NCBI RefSeq assembly: GCF_001951155.1
Contig: NZ_CP016359.1
Coordinates: 3,496,001 to 3,560,000, forward strand
From: Christiangramia flava JLT2011
Lineage (GTDB): Bacteria > Bacteroidota > Bacteroidia > Flavobacteriales > Flavobacteriaceae
Reading direction: 5' to 3'
DNA length: 64,000 nt
Shown in pieces: positions 1 to 12,738 of this stretch. Numbering within the stretch: position 1 is the stretch's first letter; each line of letters begins with the position of its first letter. Both the position numbers and the translations under genes were made by a program. The notes beneath the pieces are model-generated. The model was not told the origin of the DNA. It saw nothing but the letters and a program-made list of their open reading frames with translations, and ran no database searches.

Positions 1-28
1 TTATAAGATTGCTATAAACCAACAACTT

Positions 29-1225
29 ATGAGAAAATACCAATTATTGATAATTGCCTTTTTTTTAGGAATTTCTACCTCTTTTGCCCAGATCTATTCA
101 GAAGATCAGGCCTCCAATGTTACAGATGAAGTCCTCAAGGAGTTGAATAGGGAACGGGCATTGCTCAGCCAAAACCTGGAATTTCGTATCAAGGAGATCG
201 ATTCCAAGATTAACACTCTGGATGAAAGCATCAAAAACACTAATTCGGCTTCCGAAAAAGTAGAAAAACTACTGGAGCGCGTAAAATTTCTGGAAGAGAG
301 ACAGGAAGAGATCGACAAAAACACCGTCAGTGTTTACAAATACAATTATAGTTCTGCAGTACTGAACCTGGCTTCGATGGAACGCGAGATCAAACCGCTT
401 AACCTTTTCAATACTTCCCGGGAGTTCTATTCCACGCTGGACCGCATCAGTAACCCGATGAATTATGAAGGTTACCAGCAATGGTTTGGAAAATTTCAGA
501 ATTTCGTAAAGGAAGAACAGGAAGAAAACGCACGTCTTGCTGCATTGAATCACATGATCCAGATCACCGGGAACCTTGCTGAAGGAACGCCATTTACCGG
601 TGTTTTCGCAGGAAGTTTGTTTGACGGGATCAGTACTTTTATCAATTCCCTGAACCGAAGAGATAAGGAGCTGAAAAAACAAAGTATGGAAATGCTGAAA
701 TTGACCACTTCTATTTCTCAGTTTACCCATGATAAAGACCTCATCGAAACTGAATGGCAGGGTATCAATAAAAGTCTGAATGAGCTGAAGGACCTTCAGA
801 ATGAAGCGATGGAAGATAATCTGGTCGATATGCTGGGGATCAACATGAAAGATTTCCAGGAACATTTTACCAATGAAACCGATGCAAAGAAACGAACACA
901 ATATATGCTGGATATCTCCAAGATCGCGGAAAATAAGATCGTGGAAGAGCGCAGTAAGAATCCTGAAAACTGGAAACAGGAATACCACGACCAGATGCTA
1001 CAGGTGCAGAATTTGAAGATCCGTTTCGGGATGCTGACATTCAGAATACTGGAAAACCTCAACAAATACGAGAAGCTTATCGATAAATACGATGAAGATC
1101 CTTATTTGAAGGAGGAAATGAAGCAATTACGATTAAAGCTCGACCTGGTGCGAAACAGTTTTGAATCTACCTTCAATCCCCAGGAATACATCAAAGCCAG
1201 TAACGAAATGTACATCGTGGAATAA
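29..1225 (+). CDS. secreted coiled-coil protein of unknown function
   Basis: A 398-residue protein starts with a clear signal peptide (basic MRKYQ, hydrophobic stretch, likely cleavage after SFAQ at about residue 21). The mature part is rich in Glu, Lys, Leu and Asn with long heptad-like stretches at about residues 35-105 and 200-270. A short less charged segment near residues 180-210 (FAGSLFDGISTFIN) could pack against or insert into a membrane. No catalytic motif is visible. It ends 5 nt before the stop of the convergent treS-mak gene and nothing between them looks like a terminator. The product is probably periplasmic or attached to the envelope; I do not recognise the family and assign no function. 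Confidence 0.8.
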   Translation: MRKYQLLIIAFFLGISTSFAQIYSEDQASNVTDEVLKELNRERALLSQNLEFRIKEIDSKINTLDESIKNTNSASEKVEKLLERVKFLEERQEEIDKNTVSVYKYNYSSAVLNLASMEREIKPLNLFNTSREFYSTLDRISNPMNYEGYQQWFGKFQNFVKEEQEENARLAALNHMIQITGNLAEGTPFTGVFAGSLFDGISTFINSLNRRDKELKKQSMEMLKLTTSISQFTHDKDLIETEWQGINKSLNELKDLQNEAMEDNLVDMLGINMKDFQEHFTNETDAKKRTQYMLDISKIAENKIVEERSKNPENWKQEYHDQMLQVQNLKIRFGMLTFRILENLNKYEKLIDKYDEDPYLKEEMKQLRLKLDLVRNSFESTFNPQEYIKASNEMYIVE

Positions 1226-1230
1226 GCGTA

Positions 1231-4524
<3,294 letters not shown>

Positions 4525-4610
4525 AGTGTTTATTTTTCGATCATAGCGTACTATCTAAAAGTAGGAAATCTGCCAGCAGCTTCAGTTAAAAAAAAGCTAA
4601 AGACTGCCAT

Positions 4611-4637
4611 AAAAAAAGCCGGGACACAGCCCGGCTT
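4611..4637 (-). terminator. intrinsic terminator after the M4 protease gene
   Basis: Arms AAGCCGGG and CCCGGCTT (8 bp) enclose a 6-nt loop. Read on the minus strand the hairpin is followed by a run of seven T, 19 nt past the stop of the metalloprotease gene. It separates that gene from treS-mak downstream. Confidence 0.85.
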
Positions 4638-4655
4638 CTTCATTTTCTTAATTTT

Positions 4656-7600
4656 TTACTTTTTCAGGAAGCGCCTGTTATAGACTTTTCCATCTTCGGT
4701 GTAAATCTTCGCGATATACAGGCCGGAGAGTAGCCTGGACACATCGATGCGCATACTGGCACCAGATTTTTCCGCTTTTTCACTACGAACCATCTTCCCA
4801 TTTAGGCTGTAAATGCTTACCATACTGATAGGTGATTCTTCCAGTTCCAAATTGATCTGGCTTACAGCCGGGTTAGGATATAATGTGAGTTTTCGGGAGT
4901 CATTCACCGGAGCCTCGTTGCCTTCGTCCAGCTTTGTAAGGTTCTTCTCATCCGCCTCCTGGGTCTTGCCGTTTCCTTCGATTATGGATACTTCGCTGAA
5001 AGTGGCGTTCACATTACTACCAATTCCGGCAGTCTTTGACGAAAACTTCAGCCGGACACTACCAATTTCGGTCCAGTTATTCTGATCTACGGAATAGGAT
5101 GCGGTCACCAGGTTGCCAGACTGTTCCAATCTGAAATATTCCGGAAGACTGGTCAAAGTATAATTCCCAAAACTGATGTTTCCGCCGCTCGATTTACGAT
5201 ACGCAAAGCGGAATTCACTGGCACCGCTCAGGGGATCGGCCTCTATACTGATCGCGGCAAATTTACTGCCAGCCTGCAAATTTTCCCGAATCTGAAGCGT
5301 TGCCTCGTTCTGCAATTCCTCCTTACTGAGCGCATCCAGGCTGGCCACGATCGTCACATCTGCTGAAACATCTTGATAGGTATAATAGAAGGAATCGCTG
5401 CGGGCATTCAAACCAGCGCCACTAGCCTCGACGCTGAAAATCGCATCATCATAGCAGGTTTTTCCGCTGCCATTGCCAATAGCTGCCGACTTCCATGGTG
5501 AGGGAGCTGCAAAACAATACTGAAAATCCTGTGCCAGGCCTACTTTTCCGGAGCCGGTAAACGTACCGGTGTAAACCTTATAAGCATCTTCAGAATTCAC
5601 TTCGGTCACGCTGCCGTTTAGTTCAAAATTCTTTAAACTTTCATCAGCCTCGTCAATTGTAGCAGCATCTACTTTGATCGGTAATAATTCCAAAGGCTGG
5701 TCAAAACTGCTCAGCTCCTTATCAGTATAATAGATGCTCAGGTCATAACTGGCATTTTCATTTTCGGTATTTATACTGAAAACTTTGGAAGCTCTCGCCG
5801 TATTGATGTTGGAGAAAACTTCAAAACCGTTTCCGGATTCTTCGATACTCAACGTCACACAGCCCAGATCTTCCGTCGCATTGCTGATCTTCGCGATCAG
5901 GCTTTTATCGGAATTTGCCATGAAGTATACGGTTGTCCCCGCACTCACGTTGGTGGTCATGGTTTTACCAATTTCCGTAGCAATTCCGGCAGGCACTGCG
6001 GTCACCGTCACATTATCAATAGCAAAACTGAATTCAGAACCCGCGTTGGCATCGTTGTACCATCTCCAGCCTAGGTAAAATGATTTTCCTTCCAGCTCCG
6101 GAATAAGCCCGGAAAACTGGCCGTTTTCAATACTTACGGCTAATGGACCTGATCCTACAAATTTCTGAAGGGACTGATAGTTCGCGCCGTCAAACGTATA
6201 AACAAATTCCCCGTAGTCAAAAATGATCGTTGGATCCACCGCATCGGTCTCACCACCGGCTTCCCAGTCAAAACTTACGTTCACATCCTGGTATCCCATG
6301 GCGTTGATGAGCCCGGTTTGCAAAATCACTTCAGAAGGGGAGGCCTGGTTATAAAAAGGAATGTTTACCAGGCTATCATTCACATAAGCGCGGCCAGCCG
6401 CAGTGAGATCTCCATTTACACTCCAGCTGTTAAAACCTTCCGTGATAGTTTTGATGCTCCACTGCTGCGGAAGTCCATTTCCGCTGAAATCTTCAGCCAG
6501 CAGAGTTTCTACGGTAGAACCGGTTCGTGGTTCAAAATCGTTATCAGCGATACGGAATACCTGCTGCTGAAATTCATTGTTATAAACGAAGGAAAGGGTA
6601 ATATTTTCAGTATCCTCGATCACCGCATCGTCAAAAACCTTGATCTCGATGGTTTTTCTTTCGGAACCTGAAAAAGTAAGATCGGTAGCCGAAATTTCAA
6701 AATCTTCCCCCTGCATGGCAGTGGTTCCGCTTAAATTCAGACTAATCGTAGCAGTCGGGTTTACATCCACACTGCTGATCACCACTTCATAAATTACAAA
6801 ATCATCACAACCGGTTTCGGTATTGTCTTCTGAAAAAATGGTCACATTGCTATCACTGAAGCTAATGGTATTGGGTTCCCCGGAATTGTAGGCTTCTCCC
6901 ACATCTACTCCAAACCAGGCATTGGTTACCTGCTGCTCTTCAAAGGAATCGATCCCGTAAAGGCTCTGCGCCGCAAAAATAGAAGCGTCGCGCATTTCGG
7001 CAAATTTGGCATTTGGTGAAAGCAATGTCTCTGCCATATAGGTAATCGCTTCCGCTTTAGAAAAGCCGATGCCTTCTACCGAGTAGGAATTTCCAGCGTC
7101 TGTAATTTGATCTTCTACGGCAGGTTTTCCGAAGCCGGGTGACAAAGTTTGGCCGCTGCCGGCAACCATAAGGTAATACCATTTGTTCAACACACCACTA
7201 TTATTGTGTACTCCACACTGGTCATTGGCGAGGTTAGGAGTACCACATTCAGGGTCTGTCCAGTTATCTCCACCATAACAGTCTGGATTTCCTTCTGTTT
7301 TAGGAGCGTCCATCCAGCGTAAGGCGCGAGAATCAGGATCTCCGGCGGGAAGACCGCCATCACTTTCGTCAATTTGCTCACCAATTCCCCAGGTATCGAA
7401 CTCCAAAGAAGAATCAATTCTTGTCAAGACATAATTTTCTACAGAAGCCGCCCAGATATCTGAAAGCCCTTCATTCATGGCTCCGGATTCGCGCTGGTAC
7501 ACCAGGTTTGAAGTAAATTCACAAACTCCGTGACCAATTTCGTGGGCACAAACGTCCATAGAGGTCAGCGGGGCAAAAGACCCGTCGGGGTTGGTGCCGC

Positions 7601-8855
7601 CCTGGTAACTTCCGTCACCATAGGTCATTGCGGTACCATTCCAGAAAGCATTGTCATATGCATCGCCGTAGTGCACGTAATTGAATATTTTAGTTCCCTG
7701 GTTATCGTAGCTCAGGCGATTATGAACGTCTTTCCAGTAATCAAGAACTACTTCAGCTCCCCAGTGTGCGTCCAGGGCCACGTCGTCGTTATTTTTTTCA
7801 TTGGCCAGCGGATACGGGTTCAAGGTGGAAAATTCATCTTTACGATGTTCCGAAGCATTCCAGATATTATCGGCTGTTTCCGGATTTAGCAGGTCGCCAT
7901 CACCATCAGCAATAGGAACCGCAAAAGTCTCCAGTGCCGGAACGCTTAATGGTAGCCCGCCAATTCCTTCATAAGAAAGGGTTTCATTTTCTACACCGCT
8001 TGGGGTGACGCCTTTCAGAATAAAATTACCGTCGGTATCCTGGGACGAATCAAACTGTCTCCGCCCGGCATAGCGCGTATCACCAATTCCGTTTAAATAA
8101 GCGGGTTGCGGCTGCGGTTTTGGAGCGTCTTCCGTAACATGCTTGATAATCGCATCTTCCAAAAGAATATTCCCGTTATTGGCATCTACATACACATAGG
8201 CTCTGGAAATAGGCTTGGCCGCATAAATATTGAATTTATACGCAAGGGAGAGGTCAACTTCAGGCGTGGCATAATCATCTACGTAAACCAGTTCACCTTT
8301 TGGATAAAACTCGTCGTAGGTTTGCTGAACAAGCAAATTGCTGCCAAGGCTTAGTACATATTCCCAGGAATATTGTTCTGCGCCAATATGGGTCAAAGCC
8401 TTTTGTAATGCTGCATCTTCGGAAAGACCGGCGGAAGTTGCAGCATTGTCCAGAATATAATATTCTGAAGTAAATGCGATCACCTGGTTGTTTTTCACAA
8501 CGGCTTTGATAAGCCCGTGTTCCACTTTGATTCCAGACTGGTACTGTTGAAATTTGATAATCTGAAAACCTTTATTGTCCAGTATTTCCTGCTGCTGAAA
8601 GCTGGTTTCTGCGGAAGTTCCGAAGATTTCAGAAAGGAATTGCGGGACATCTGAAGGAATTAGATCAGATTTTTGAGTGTTCATTCTAATGAATGTAGGG
8701 GTCTCTCTGGCTTGGTCGATTTTAAAACTTTCAATTCTCGGGTCGTTAGAAAGGTTTTCGGAGAGGGTTTGTGAGGTTGTTTGGGAAAAGGAAAAAATAG
8801 GGATTAAAAAGATTAAAAGAAGGCACATTTTTGCCTTTGGTAAAAGTGCAATCAT
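4656..8855 (-). CDS. secreted M4 (thermolysin-like) metalloprotease with T9SS sorting tail
   Basis: This 1399-residue multidomain exoprotease has a signal peptide (to about residue 25, FSFSQ), an FTP/PepSY-type propeptide (about 40-230), and an M4 catalytic domain (about 300-680). Zinc and catalytic residues are visible: HEIGH near 438-442, the third zinc ligand in NEGLSDIW about 20 residues later, and the active-site His in GVHNNSGVLNKWYY. A Calx-beta-like repeat follows (about 710-790, with MQGEDFEI and IEDTENITL), then beta-sandwich regions. The last 80 residues, starting LTLYPNPAVSQINLEL and ending RRFLKK, are a type-A T9SS sorting domain. The protein should therefore be exported by SecYEG and T9SS and either released or anchored on the surface. 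It is likely a nutrient-scavenging protease; its substrate cannot be read from sequence. Confidence 0.95.
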   Translation of the reverse strand: MIALLPKAKMCLLLIFLIPIFSFSQTTSQTLSENLSNDPRIESFKIDQARETPTFIRMNTQKSDLIPSDVPQFLSEIFGTSAETSFQQQEILDNKGFQIIKFQQYQSGIKVEHGLIKAVVKNNQVIAFTSEYYILDNAATSAGLSEDAALQKALTHIGAEQYSWEYVLSLGSNLLVQQTYDEFYPKGELVYVDDYATPEVDLSLAYKFNIYAAKPISRAYVYVDANNGNILLEDAIIKHVTEDAPKPQPQPAYLNGIGDTRYAGRRQFDSSQDTDGNFILKGVTPSGVENETLSYEGIGGLPLSVPALETFAVPIADGDGDLLNPETADNIWNASEHRKDEFSTLNPYPLANEKNNDDVALDAHWGAEVVLDYWKDVHNRLSYDNQGTKIFNYVHYGDAYDNAFWNGTAMTYGDGSYQGGTNPDGSFAPLTSMDVCAHEIGHGVCEFTSNLVYQRESGAMNEGLSDIWAASVENYVLTRIDSSLEFDTWGIGEQIDESDGGLPAGDPDSRALRWMDAPKTEGNPDCYGGDNWTDPECGTPNLANDQCGVHNNSGVLNKWYYLMVAGSGQTLSPGFGKPAVEDQITDAGNSYSVEGIGFSKAEAITYMAETLLSPNAKFAEMRDASIFAAQSLYGIDSFEEQQVTNAWFGVDVGEAYNSGEPNTISFSDSNVTIFSEDNTETGCDDFVIYEVVISSVDVNPTATISLNLSGTTAMQGEDFEISATDLTFSGSERKTIEIKVFDDAVIEDTENITLSFVYNNEFQQQVFRIADNDFEPRTGSTVETLLAEDFSGNGLPQQWSIKTITEGFNSWSVNGDLTAAGRAYVNDSLVNIPFYNQASPSEVILQTGLINAMGYQDVNVSFDWEAGGETDAVDPTIIFDYGEFVYTFDGANYQSLQKFVGSGPLAVSIENGQFSGLIPELEGKSFYLGWRWYNDANAGSEFSFAIDNVTVTAVPAGIATEIGKTMTTNVSAGTTVYFMANSDKSLIAKISNATEDLGCVTLSIEESGNGFEVFSNINTARASKVFSINTENENASYDLSIYYTDKELSSFDQPLELLPIKVDAATIDEADESLKNFELNGSVTEVNSEDAYKVYTGTFTGSGKVGLAQDFQYCFAAPSPWKSAAIGNGSGKTCYDDAIFSVEASGAGLNARSDSFYYTYQDVSADVTIVASLDALSKEELQNEATLQIRENLQAGSKFAAISIEADPLSGASEFRFAYRKSSGGNISFGNYTLTSLPEYFRLEQSGNLVTASYSVDQNNWTEIGSVRLKFSSKTAGIGSNVNATFSEVSIIEGNGKTQEADEKNLTKLDEGNEAPVNDSRKLTLYPNPAVSQINLELEESPISMVSIYSLNGKMVRSEKAEKSGASMRIDVSRLLSGLYIAKIYTEDGKVYNRRFLKK

Positions 8856-9038
8856 AATTTGGTTTTTAGGTTAATTTCCTTATTTACGTAAATTTTGGAG
8901 CTATGGTTTTAAAATTCAAGTTTTTATAAAATTTTTAAGAGTCAAAATGCGGTATTTTAACAAAATCACTAAGAAATTTATAATGAAAATTCCTTCAGGG
9001 TATTTATTGGGAAACTTTAAAAATCGAAGGGAAAGATT

Positions 9039-9046
9039 TATATTTG
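9039..9046 (+). promoter_or_regulatory. Bacteroidota -7 element for ychF
   Basis: TATATTTG matches TAnnTTTG exactly and lies 30 nt before the ychF ATG. No convincing -33 TTG at the usual spacing is visible, so this is a motif match only. Confidence 0.5.
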
Positions 9047-9076
9047 CGCGCCTTAAAGGAATCTTAAACACATCAT

Positions 9077-10171
9077 ATGAAAGCTGGAATTGTAGGACTG
9101 CCAAACGTTGGAAAATCAACTCTTTTTAACTGCCTGAGCAACGCGAAAGCGCAGAGTGCTAACTTTCCGTTCTGCACCATTGAACCCAATGTAGGGGTGG
9201 TAAACGTTCCAGATCCTAGATTAACCAAACTTGGAGAACTGGTAAATCCTGAAAAAGTGATTCCTGCTACGGTAGAGATCGTGGATATTGCCGGGCTCGT
9301 AAAAGGTGCCAGTAAAGGAGAAGGCCTGGGCAATCAATTCTTAGGTAACATTCGTGAAACCGATGCGATCCTGCATGTTTTAAGATGTTTTGATAACGAC
9401 AATGTGGTGCACGTAGATGGTTCGGTTGATCCAATTCGCGATAAGGAAACCATCGATATTGAGCTTCAGTTGAAAGACCTGGAAACAGTAGATAAGAAAC
9501 TTGAAAAAGTGAAACGTGCTGCCAAGACCGGAAATAAGGAAGCTCAGAAAGAAGAAGCTGCGTTGCTTAAGGTGAAGAATGGTTTGGAACAGGGGAAATC
9601 TGTGAGAGCGATCGAAACTTCCGAAGAAGAGCATAAAGAATTCATCAAGCCACTTCAGTTTATTACCGATAAACCGGTGATGTATGTGTGTAACGTAGAT
9701 GAGAATTCAGCCGTAAACGGAAATGAGTACGTAGAAAAAGTGCGTGAAGCCGTAAAAAATGAAAATGCCGAGGTATTGGTGCTGGCCGTGGGAACAGAAG
9801 CTGATATTACCGAATTAGACGATTATGAAGAAAGACAAATGTTTCTTCAGGATATTGGCCTGGAGGAGCCGGGTTCCTCCAAACTTATTCGCGGCGCCTA
9901 TAGCCTGCTAAATCTACAGACATATTTTACTGCAGGGGAAAAAGAAGTGCGTGCCTGGACCGTAAAAGTGGGAGCTTCTGCTCCTCAGGCTGCCGGAGTG
10001 ATTCATACCGATTTTGAAAAAGGTTTTATTCGTGCTGAGGTGATCGCCTATAACGACTATGTGCAGTTTGGCAGCGAAGCGAAGGTAAAAGAAGCCGGGA
10101 AGATGCGCGTAGAAGGGAAGGAATACATTGTAAAAGATGGAGATGTGATGCATTTCCGTTTTAACGTGTAA
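9077..10171 (+). CDS. ychF: redox-regulated ATPase YchF (Obg-family, OLA1-like)
   Basis: The length of 364 residues is that of a standard YchF. The P-loop GLPNVGKST occupies residues 7-15, the G3 motif reads [16 protein letters not shown], and the G4 position near residue 205 reads NVDE instead of NKxD, which is the YchF change that shifts preference from GTP to ATP. A coiled-coil insertion (about 125-165) and a C-terminal TGS domain ending MHFRFNV complete the family architecture. YchF is a cytosolic, ribosome-associated ATPase linked to translation and oxidative-stress control. The gene stands alone, divergent from the M4 protease. Confidence 0.97.
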   Translation: MKAGIVGLPNVGKSTLFNCLSNAKAQSANFPFCTIEPNVGVVNVPDPRLTKLGELVNPEKVIPATVEIVDIAGLVKGASKGEGLGNQFLGNIRETDAILHVLRCFDNDNVVHVDGSVDPIRDKETIDIELQLKDLETVDKKLEKVKRAAKTGNKEAQKEEAALLKVKNGLEQGKSVRAIETSEEEHKEFIKPLQFITDKPVMYVCNVDENSAVNGNEYVEKVREAVKNENAEVLVLAVGTEADITELDDYEERQMFLQDIGLEEPGSSKLIRGAYSLLNLQTYFTAGEKEVRAWTVKVGASAPQAAGVIHTDFEKGFIRAEVIAYNDYVQFGSEAKVKEAGKMRVEGKEYIVKDGDVMHFRFNV

Positions 10172-10325
10172 TAGATTGAAGATATTAGAGTTGAAATTTG
10201 AGAAATTTTTAAATCTTCCTATTTAGGCGTTTAAGATCTATCTTTTTTACTCAATTTTCATTCTAACTCCTTATTTCTCCTATCTAATTAACATTTGATC
10301 CCAATTCTTTGTTAATTACTTTCAG

Positions 10326-10346
10326 CCGAAGCTATTTCGGTTTTTT
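10326..10346 (+). terminator. intrinsic terminator upstream of parE
   Basis: The stem CCGAA / TTCGG (5 bp, 5-nt loop) is followed by six T. It lies 155 nt after the ychF stop and about 40 nt before parE, and would insulate the topoisomerase operon from read-through. The stem is short. The rest of the 216-base gap is AT-rich with no gene. TATATTTA at 10358-10365, one base off the -7 consensus, may be the parE promoter. Confidence 0.55.
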
Positions 10347-10387
10347 AGCTTAAATGCTATATTTAGGCCATAACTCCATGACTACTT

Positions 10388-12247
10388 ATGAGTGAAACTA
10401 AGTACACCGAAGATAATATTCGGTCTTTAGACTGGAAAGAACACATCAGGATGCGACCCGGAATGTATATCGGGAAACTGGGGGATGGATCCAGCCAGGA
10501 CGACGGGATATACATTCTTTTAAAAGAAGTGATCGATAACAGTATCGATGAATTTGTAATGGGATCTGGCAAAACCATCGAGATTTCCGTACAAAATCAG
10601 CGAGTGATTGTTAGGGATTACGGGCGTGGTATTCCGCTTGGAAAAGTGGTGGATGTGGTTTCCAAAATGAATACTGGTGGAAAGTATGACACCCGGGCTT
10701 TCAAGAAATCTGTAGGATTGAATGGGGTGGGTACCAAAGCCGTGAACGCTCTTTCCAATTATTTTCGCGTGGAATCTACACGAGACGGAGAAAGCCATTC
10801 CGCAGAATTTGAATCAGGAGAACTTAAAAACGAAGAACATTTAAAAGAGACGTCCCGTCGCCGCGGAACAAAGATCACTTTTGTGCCGGATGAGACGATC
10901 TTCAAGAATTATAAATTCCGTAATGAGTACATCGAAAAGATGCTCAAAAACTACGTATACCTGAACCCTGGTCTTACGATAGTTTACAACGGGGAAAAAT
11001 TTTATTCAGAAAACGGGTTGAAAGACCTGCTGAAGGACAGCATTAACGAGGATGACCTTTTGTACCCGATCATCCACATGCGTGGGGATGATATCGAAGT
11101 GGCCTTAACCCACAGCCGTACACAATACAGCGAAGAATATCACTCTTTTGTGAATGGGCAGAATACTTCTCAGGGGGGGACGCACCTTGCCGCTTTCCGG
11201 GAAGCTGTGGTGAAAACCATTCGCGAATTCTACGGAAAGAACTATGAGGCCAGTGATATCCGCAAGTCTGTCGTTGCCGCGGTAAGCATCAAAGTGATGG
11301 AACCGGTTTTTGAAAGCCAGACGAAGACCAAATTAGGTTCTACGGATATGGGTGGCGACCTGCCAACCGTTCGTACATACATCAACGATTTCCTGAAGCG
11401 AAATCTCGATAATTACCTGCACCGTAACCCTGAAACTGCTGAAAAACTCCAGCGCAAGATCCTTCAGGCAGAACGTGAACGGAAAGATCTTTCAGGAATT
11501 CGGAAGCTAGCAAAAGAAAGGGCCAAAAAAGCCAGTTTACATAACAAGAAACTTCGGGACTGCCGGGTACACCTGGGAGACAGCAAACATGCCCGAAGCC
11601 TGGAAACCACACTTTTCATCACAGAGGGAGATTCGGCCAGTGGATCGATCACGAAAAGTCGTGATGTAGAAACACAGGCAGTGTTCAGTTTGAAGGGTAA
11701 ACCTTTGAACAGCTACGGCCTTACCAAAAAGATCGTTTACGAGAACGAAGAATTCAACCTGCTTCAGGCCGCGTTGAATATTGAAGAATCTCTGGAAGAC
11801 CTTCGCTATAATAATATTGTGATCGCGACAGATGCCGATGTTGATGGAATGCATATCAGGTTACTGCTCATCACTTTTTTCCTGCAGTTCTTCCCGGAAC
11901 TGATCAAGGAAAACCACCTGTATATTTTGCAAACACCACTTTTCAGGGTTCGCAATAAGAAAGAAACGATCTATTGTTACAGTGAATATGAGCGAAAACA
12001 GGCGATTGAGAAGTTAAAAGGCAAAGTAGAGATCACGCGATTTAAGGGGCTTGGAGAAATTTCCCCGGATGAATTCCAGCATTTTATCGGCGATGATATT
12101 CGCCTGGATCCTGTGATGCTGGACAAAGATAAGTCGGTAGACGAAATGCTGAATTTCTATATGGGTAAAAATACACCAGACCGGCAAGAGTTTATAATTG
12201 ATAATTTGAAGGTGGAGCTTGATCTAATTGAAGAATTGGAAATATGA
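10388..12247 (+). CDS. parE: DNA topoisomerase IV subunit B
   Basis: This 619-residue ATPase subunit of type IIA topoisomerase carries the GHKL motifs: Glu47 and Asn51 in [10 protein letters not shown], the ATP-lid region MNTGGKYD, and [14 protein letters not shown]. The Toprim domain has EGDSASG at about 413-419 and [10 protein letters not shown] near 482. The short length and the company of a parC-type subunit point to ParE rather than GyrB; gyrB is not in the window. The protein decatenates daughter chromosomes together with ParC. The stop codon overlaps the next start (ATGA), so translation of the following small gene is probably coupled. Confidence 0.95.
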   Translation: MSETKYTEDNIRSLDWKEHIRMRPGMYIGKLGDGSSQDDGIYILLKEVIDNSIDEFVMGSGKTIEISVQNQRVIVRDYGRGIPLGKVVDVVSKMNTGGKYDTRAFKKSVGLNGVGTKAVNALSNYFRVESTRDGESHSAEFESGELKNEEHLKETSRRRGTKITFVPDETIFKNYKFRNEYIEKMLKNYVYLNPGLTIVYNGEKFYSENGLKDLLKDSINEDDLLYPIIHMRGDDIEVALTHSRTQYSEEYHSFVNGQNTSQGGTHLAAFREAVVKTIREFYGKNYEASDIRKSVVAAVSIKVMEPVFESQTKTKLGSTDMGGDLPTVRTYINDFLKRNLDNYLHRNPETAEKLQRKILQAERERKDLSGIRKLAKERAKKASLHNKKLRDCRVHLGDSKHARSLETTLFITEGDSASGSITKSRDVETQAVFSLKGKPLNSYGLTKKIVYENEEFNLLQAALNIEESLEDLRYNNIVIATDADVDGMHIRLLLITFFLQFFPELIKENHLYILQTPLFRVRNKKETIYCYSEYERKQAIEKLKGKVEITRFKGLGEISPDEFQHFIGDDIRLDPVMLDKDKSVDEMLNFYMGKNTPDRQEFIIDNLKVELDLIEELEI

Positions 12248-12738
12248 GGTTCACGAACAAGACTGAAGTACGGGTAATCCCTTCAATATATATTGTTTTG
12301 ATCGCGGTATTCGTGACGAATGTCTTTGTGAATATCGAGATCATGGCTTCAGATTCTGAACAGGAAATCGGTTTCAGTCATTTCCTTCCGAATATTGTCA
12401 CCTTATTGCTGGCTTTTTACGTGCATACTATTGGCCAGGCTTTCGATTTTGACAGCGACGGAGAAACCCTGAATTTTAAAAATAACGGCGTTTTCTTTTC
12501 AAAATTCATGGAATACCGCGTAAAAAGGGCCGAATTTCCTAAACGGAAGCTGGGAAAATTTAGGTTTATCGACTACGGAATTTATTCCGCATTAACCATT
12601 TACATCAGGTCACGCAGAAAAAAAGGATACCGAAAATATACTTTTAACACCACATTTTTAAACCGAAAAAAGAAAAAAGGCATGGTTGCCGCACTGAATA
12701 AAGTGCTGGAAACCCGCCCGAGTGAAGTTACTGCCTAA
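12244..12738 (+). CDS. unknown small membrane protein between parE and parC
   Basis: The 164-residue protein has two hydrophobic helices (about 12-34, [19 protein letters not shown], and 48-68, [18 protein letters not shown]) followed by a strongly basic cytosolic-looking tail with FRFIDYG and several RKKKG clusters. No enzyme motif is seen and I do not recognise the family. It overlaps parE by 4 nt (ATGA) and its stop overlaps the parC start by one base (TAATG), so it is very likely co-translated with topoisomerase IV. The basic tail could touch nucleic acid or acidic lipids, but that is speculation. Confidence 0.85.
   Translation: MRFTNKTEVRVIPSIYIVLIAVFVTNVFVNIEIMASDSEQEIGFSHFLPNIVTLLLAFYVHTIGQAFDFDSDGETLNFKNNGVFFSKFMEYRVKRAEFPKRKLGKFRFIDYGIYSALTIYIRSRRKKGYRKYTFNTTFLNRKKKKGMVAALNKVLETRPSEVTA

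Noticed and set aside
269..988. 239-residue open frame on the minus strand
   Set aside because: It lies wholly antisense to the secreted coiled-coil gene, has no recognisable motif and its composition follows from the A/G-rich coding strand opposite.
8947..9129. 60-residue open frame before and across the ychF start
   Set aside because: It overlaps the ychF promoter and start in another frame, has no family resemblance and is not needed to explain the gap.
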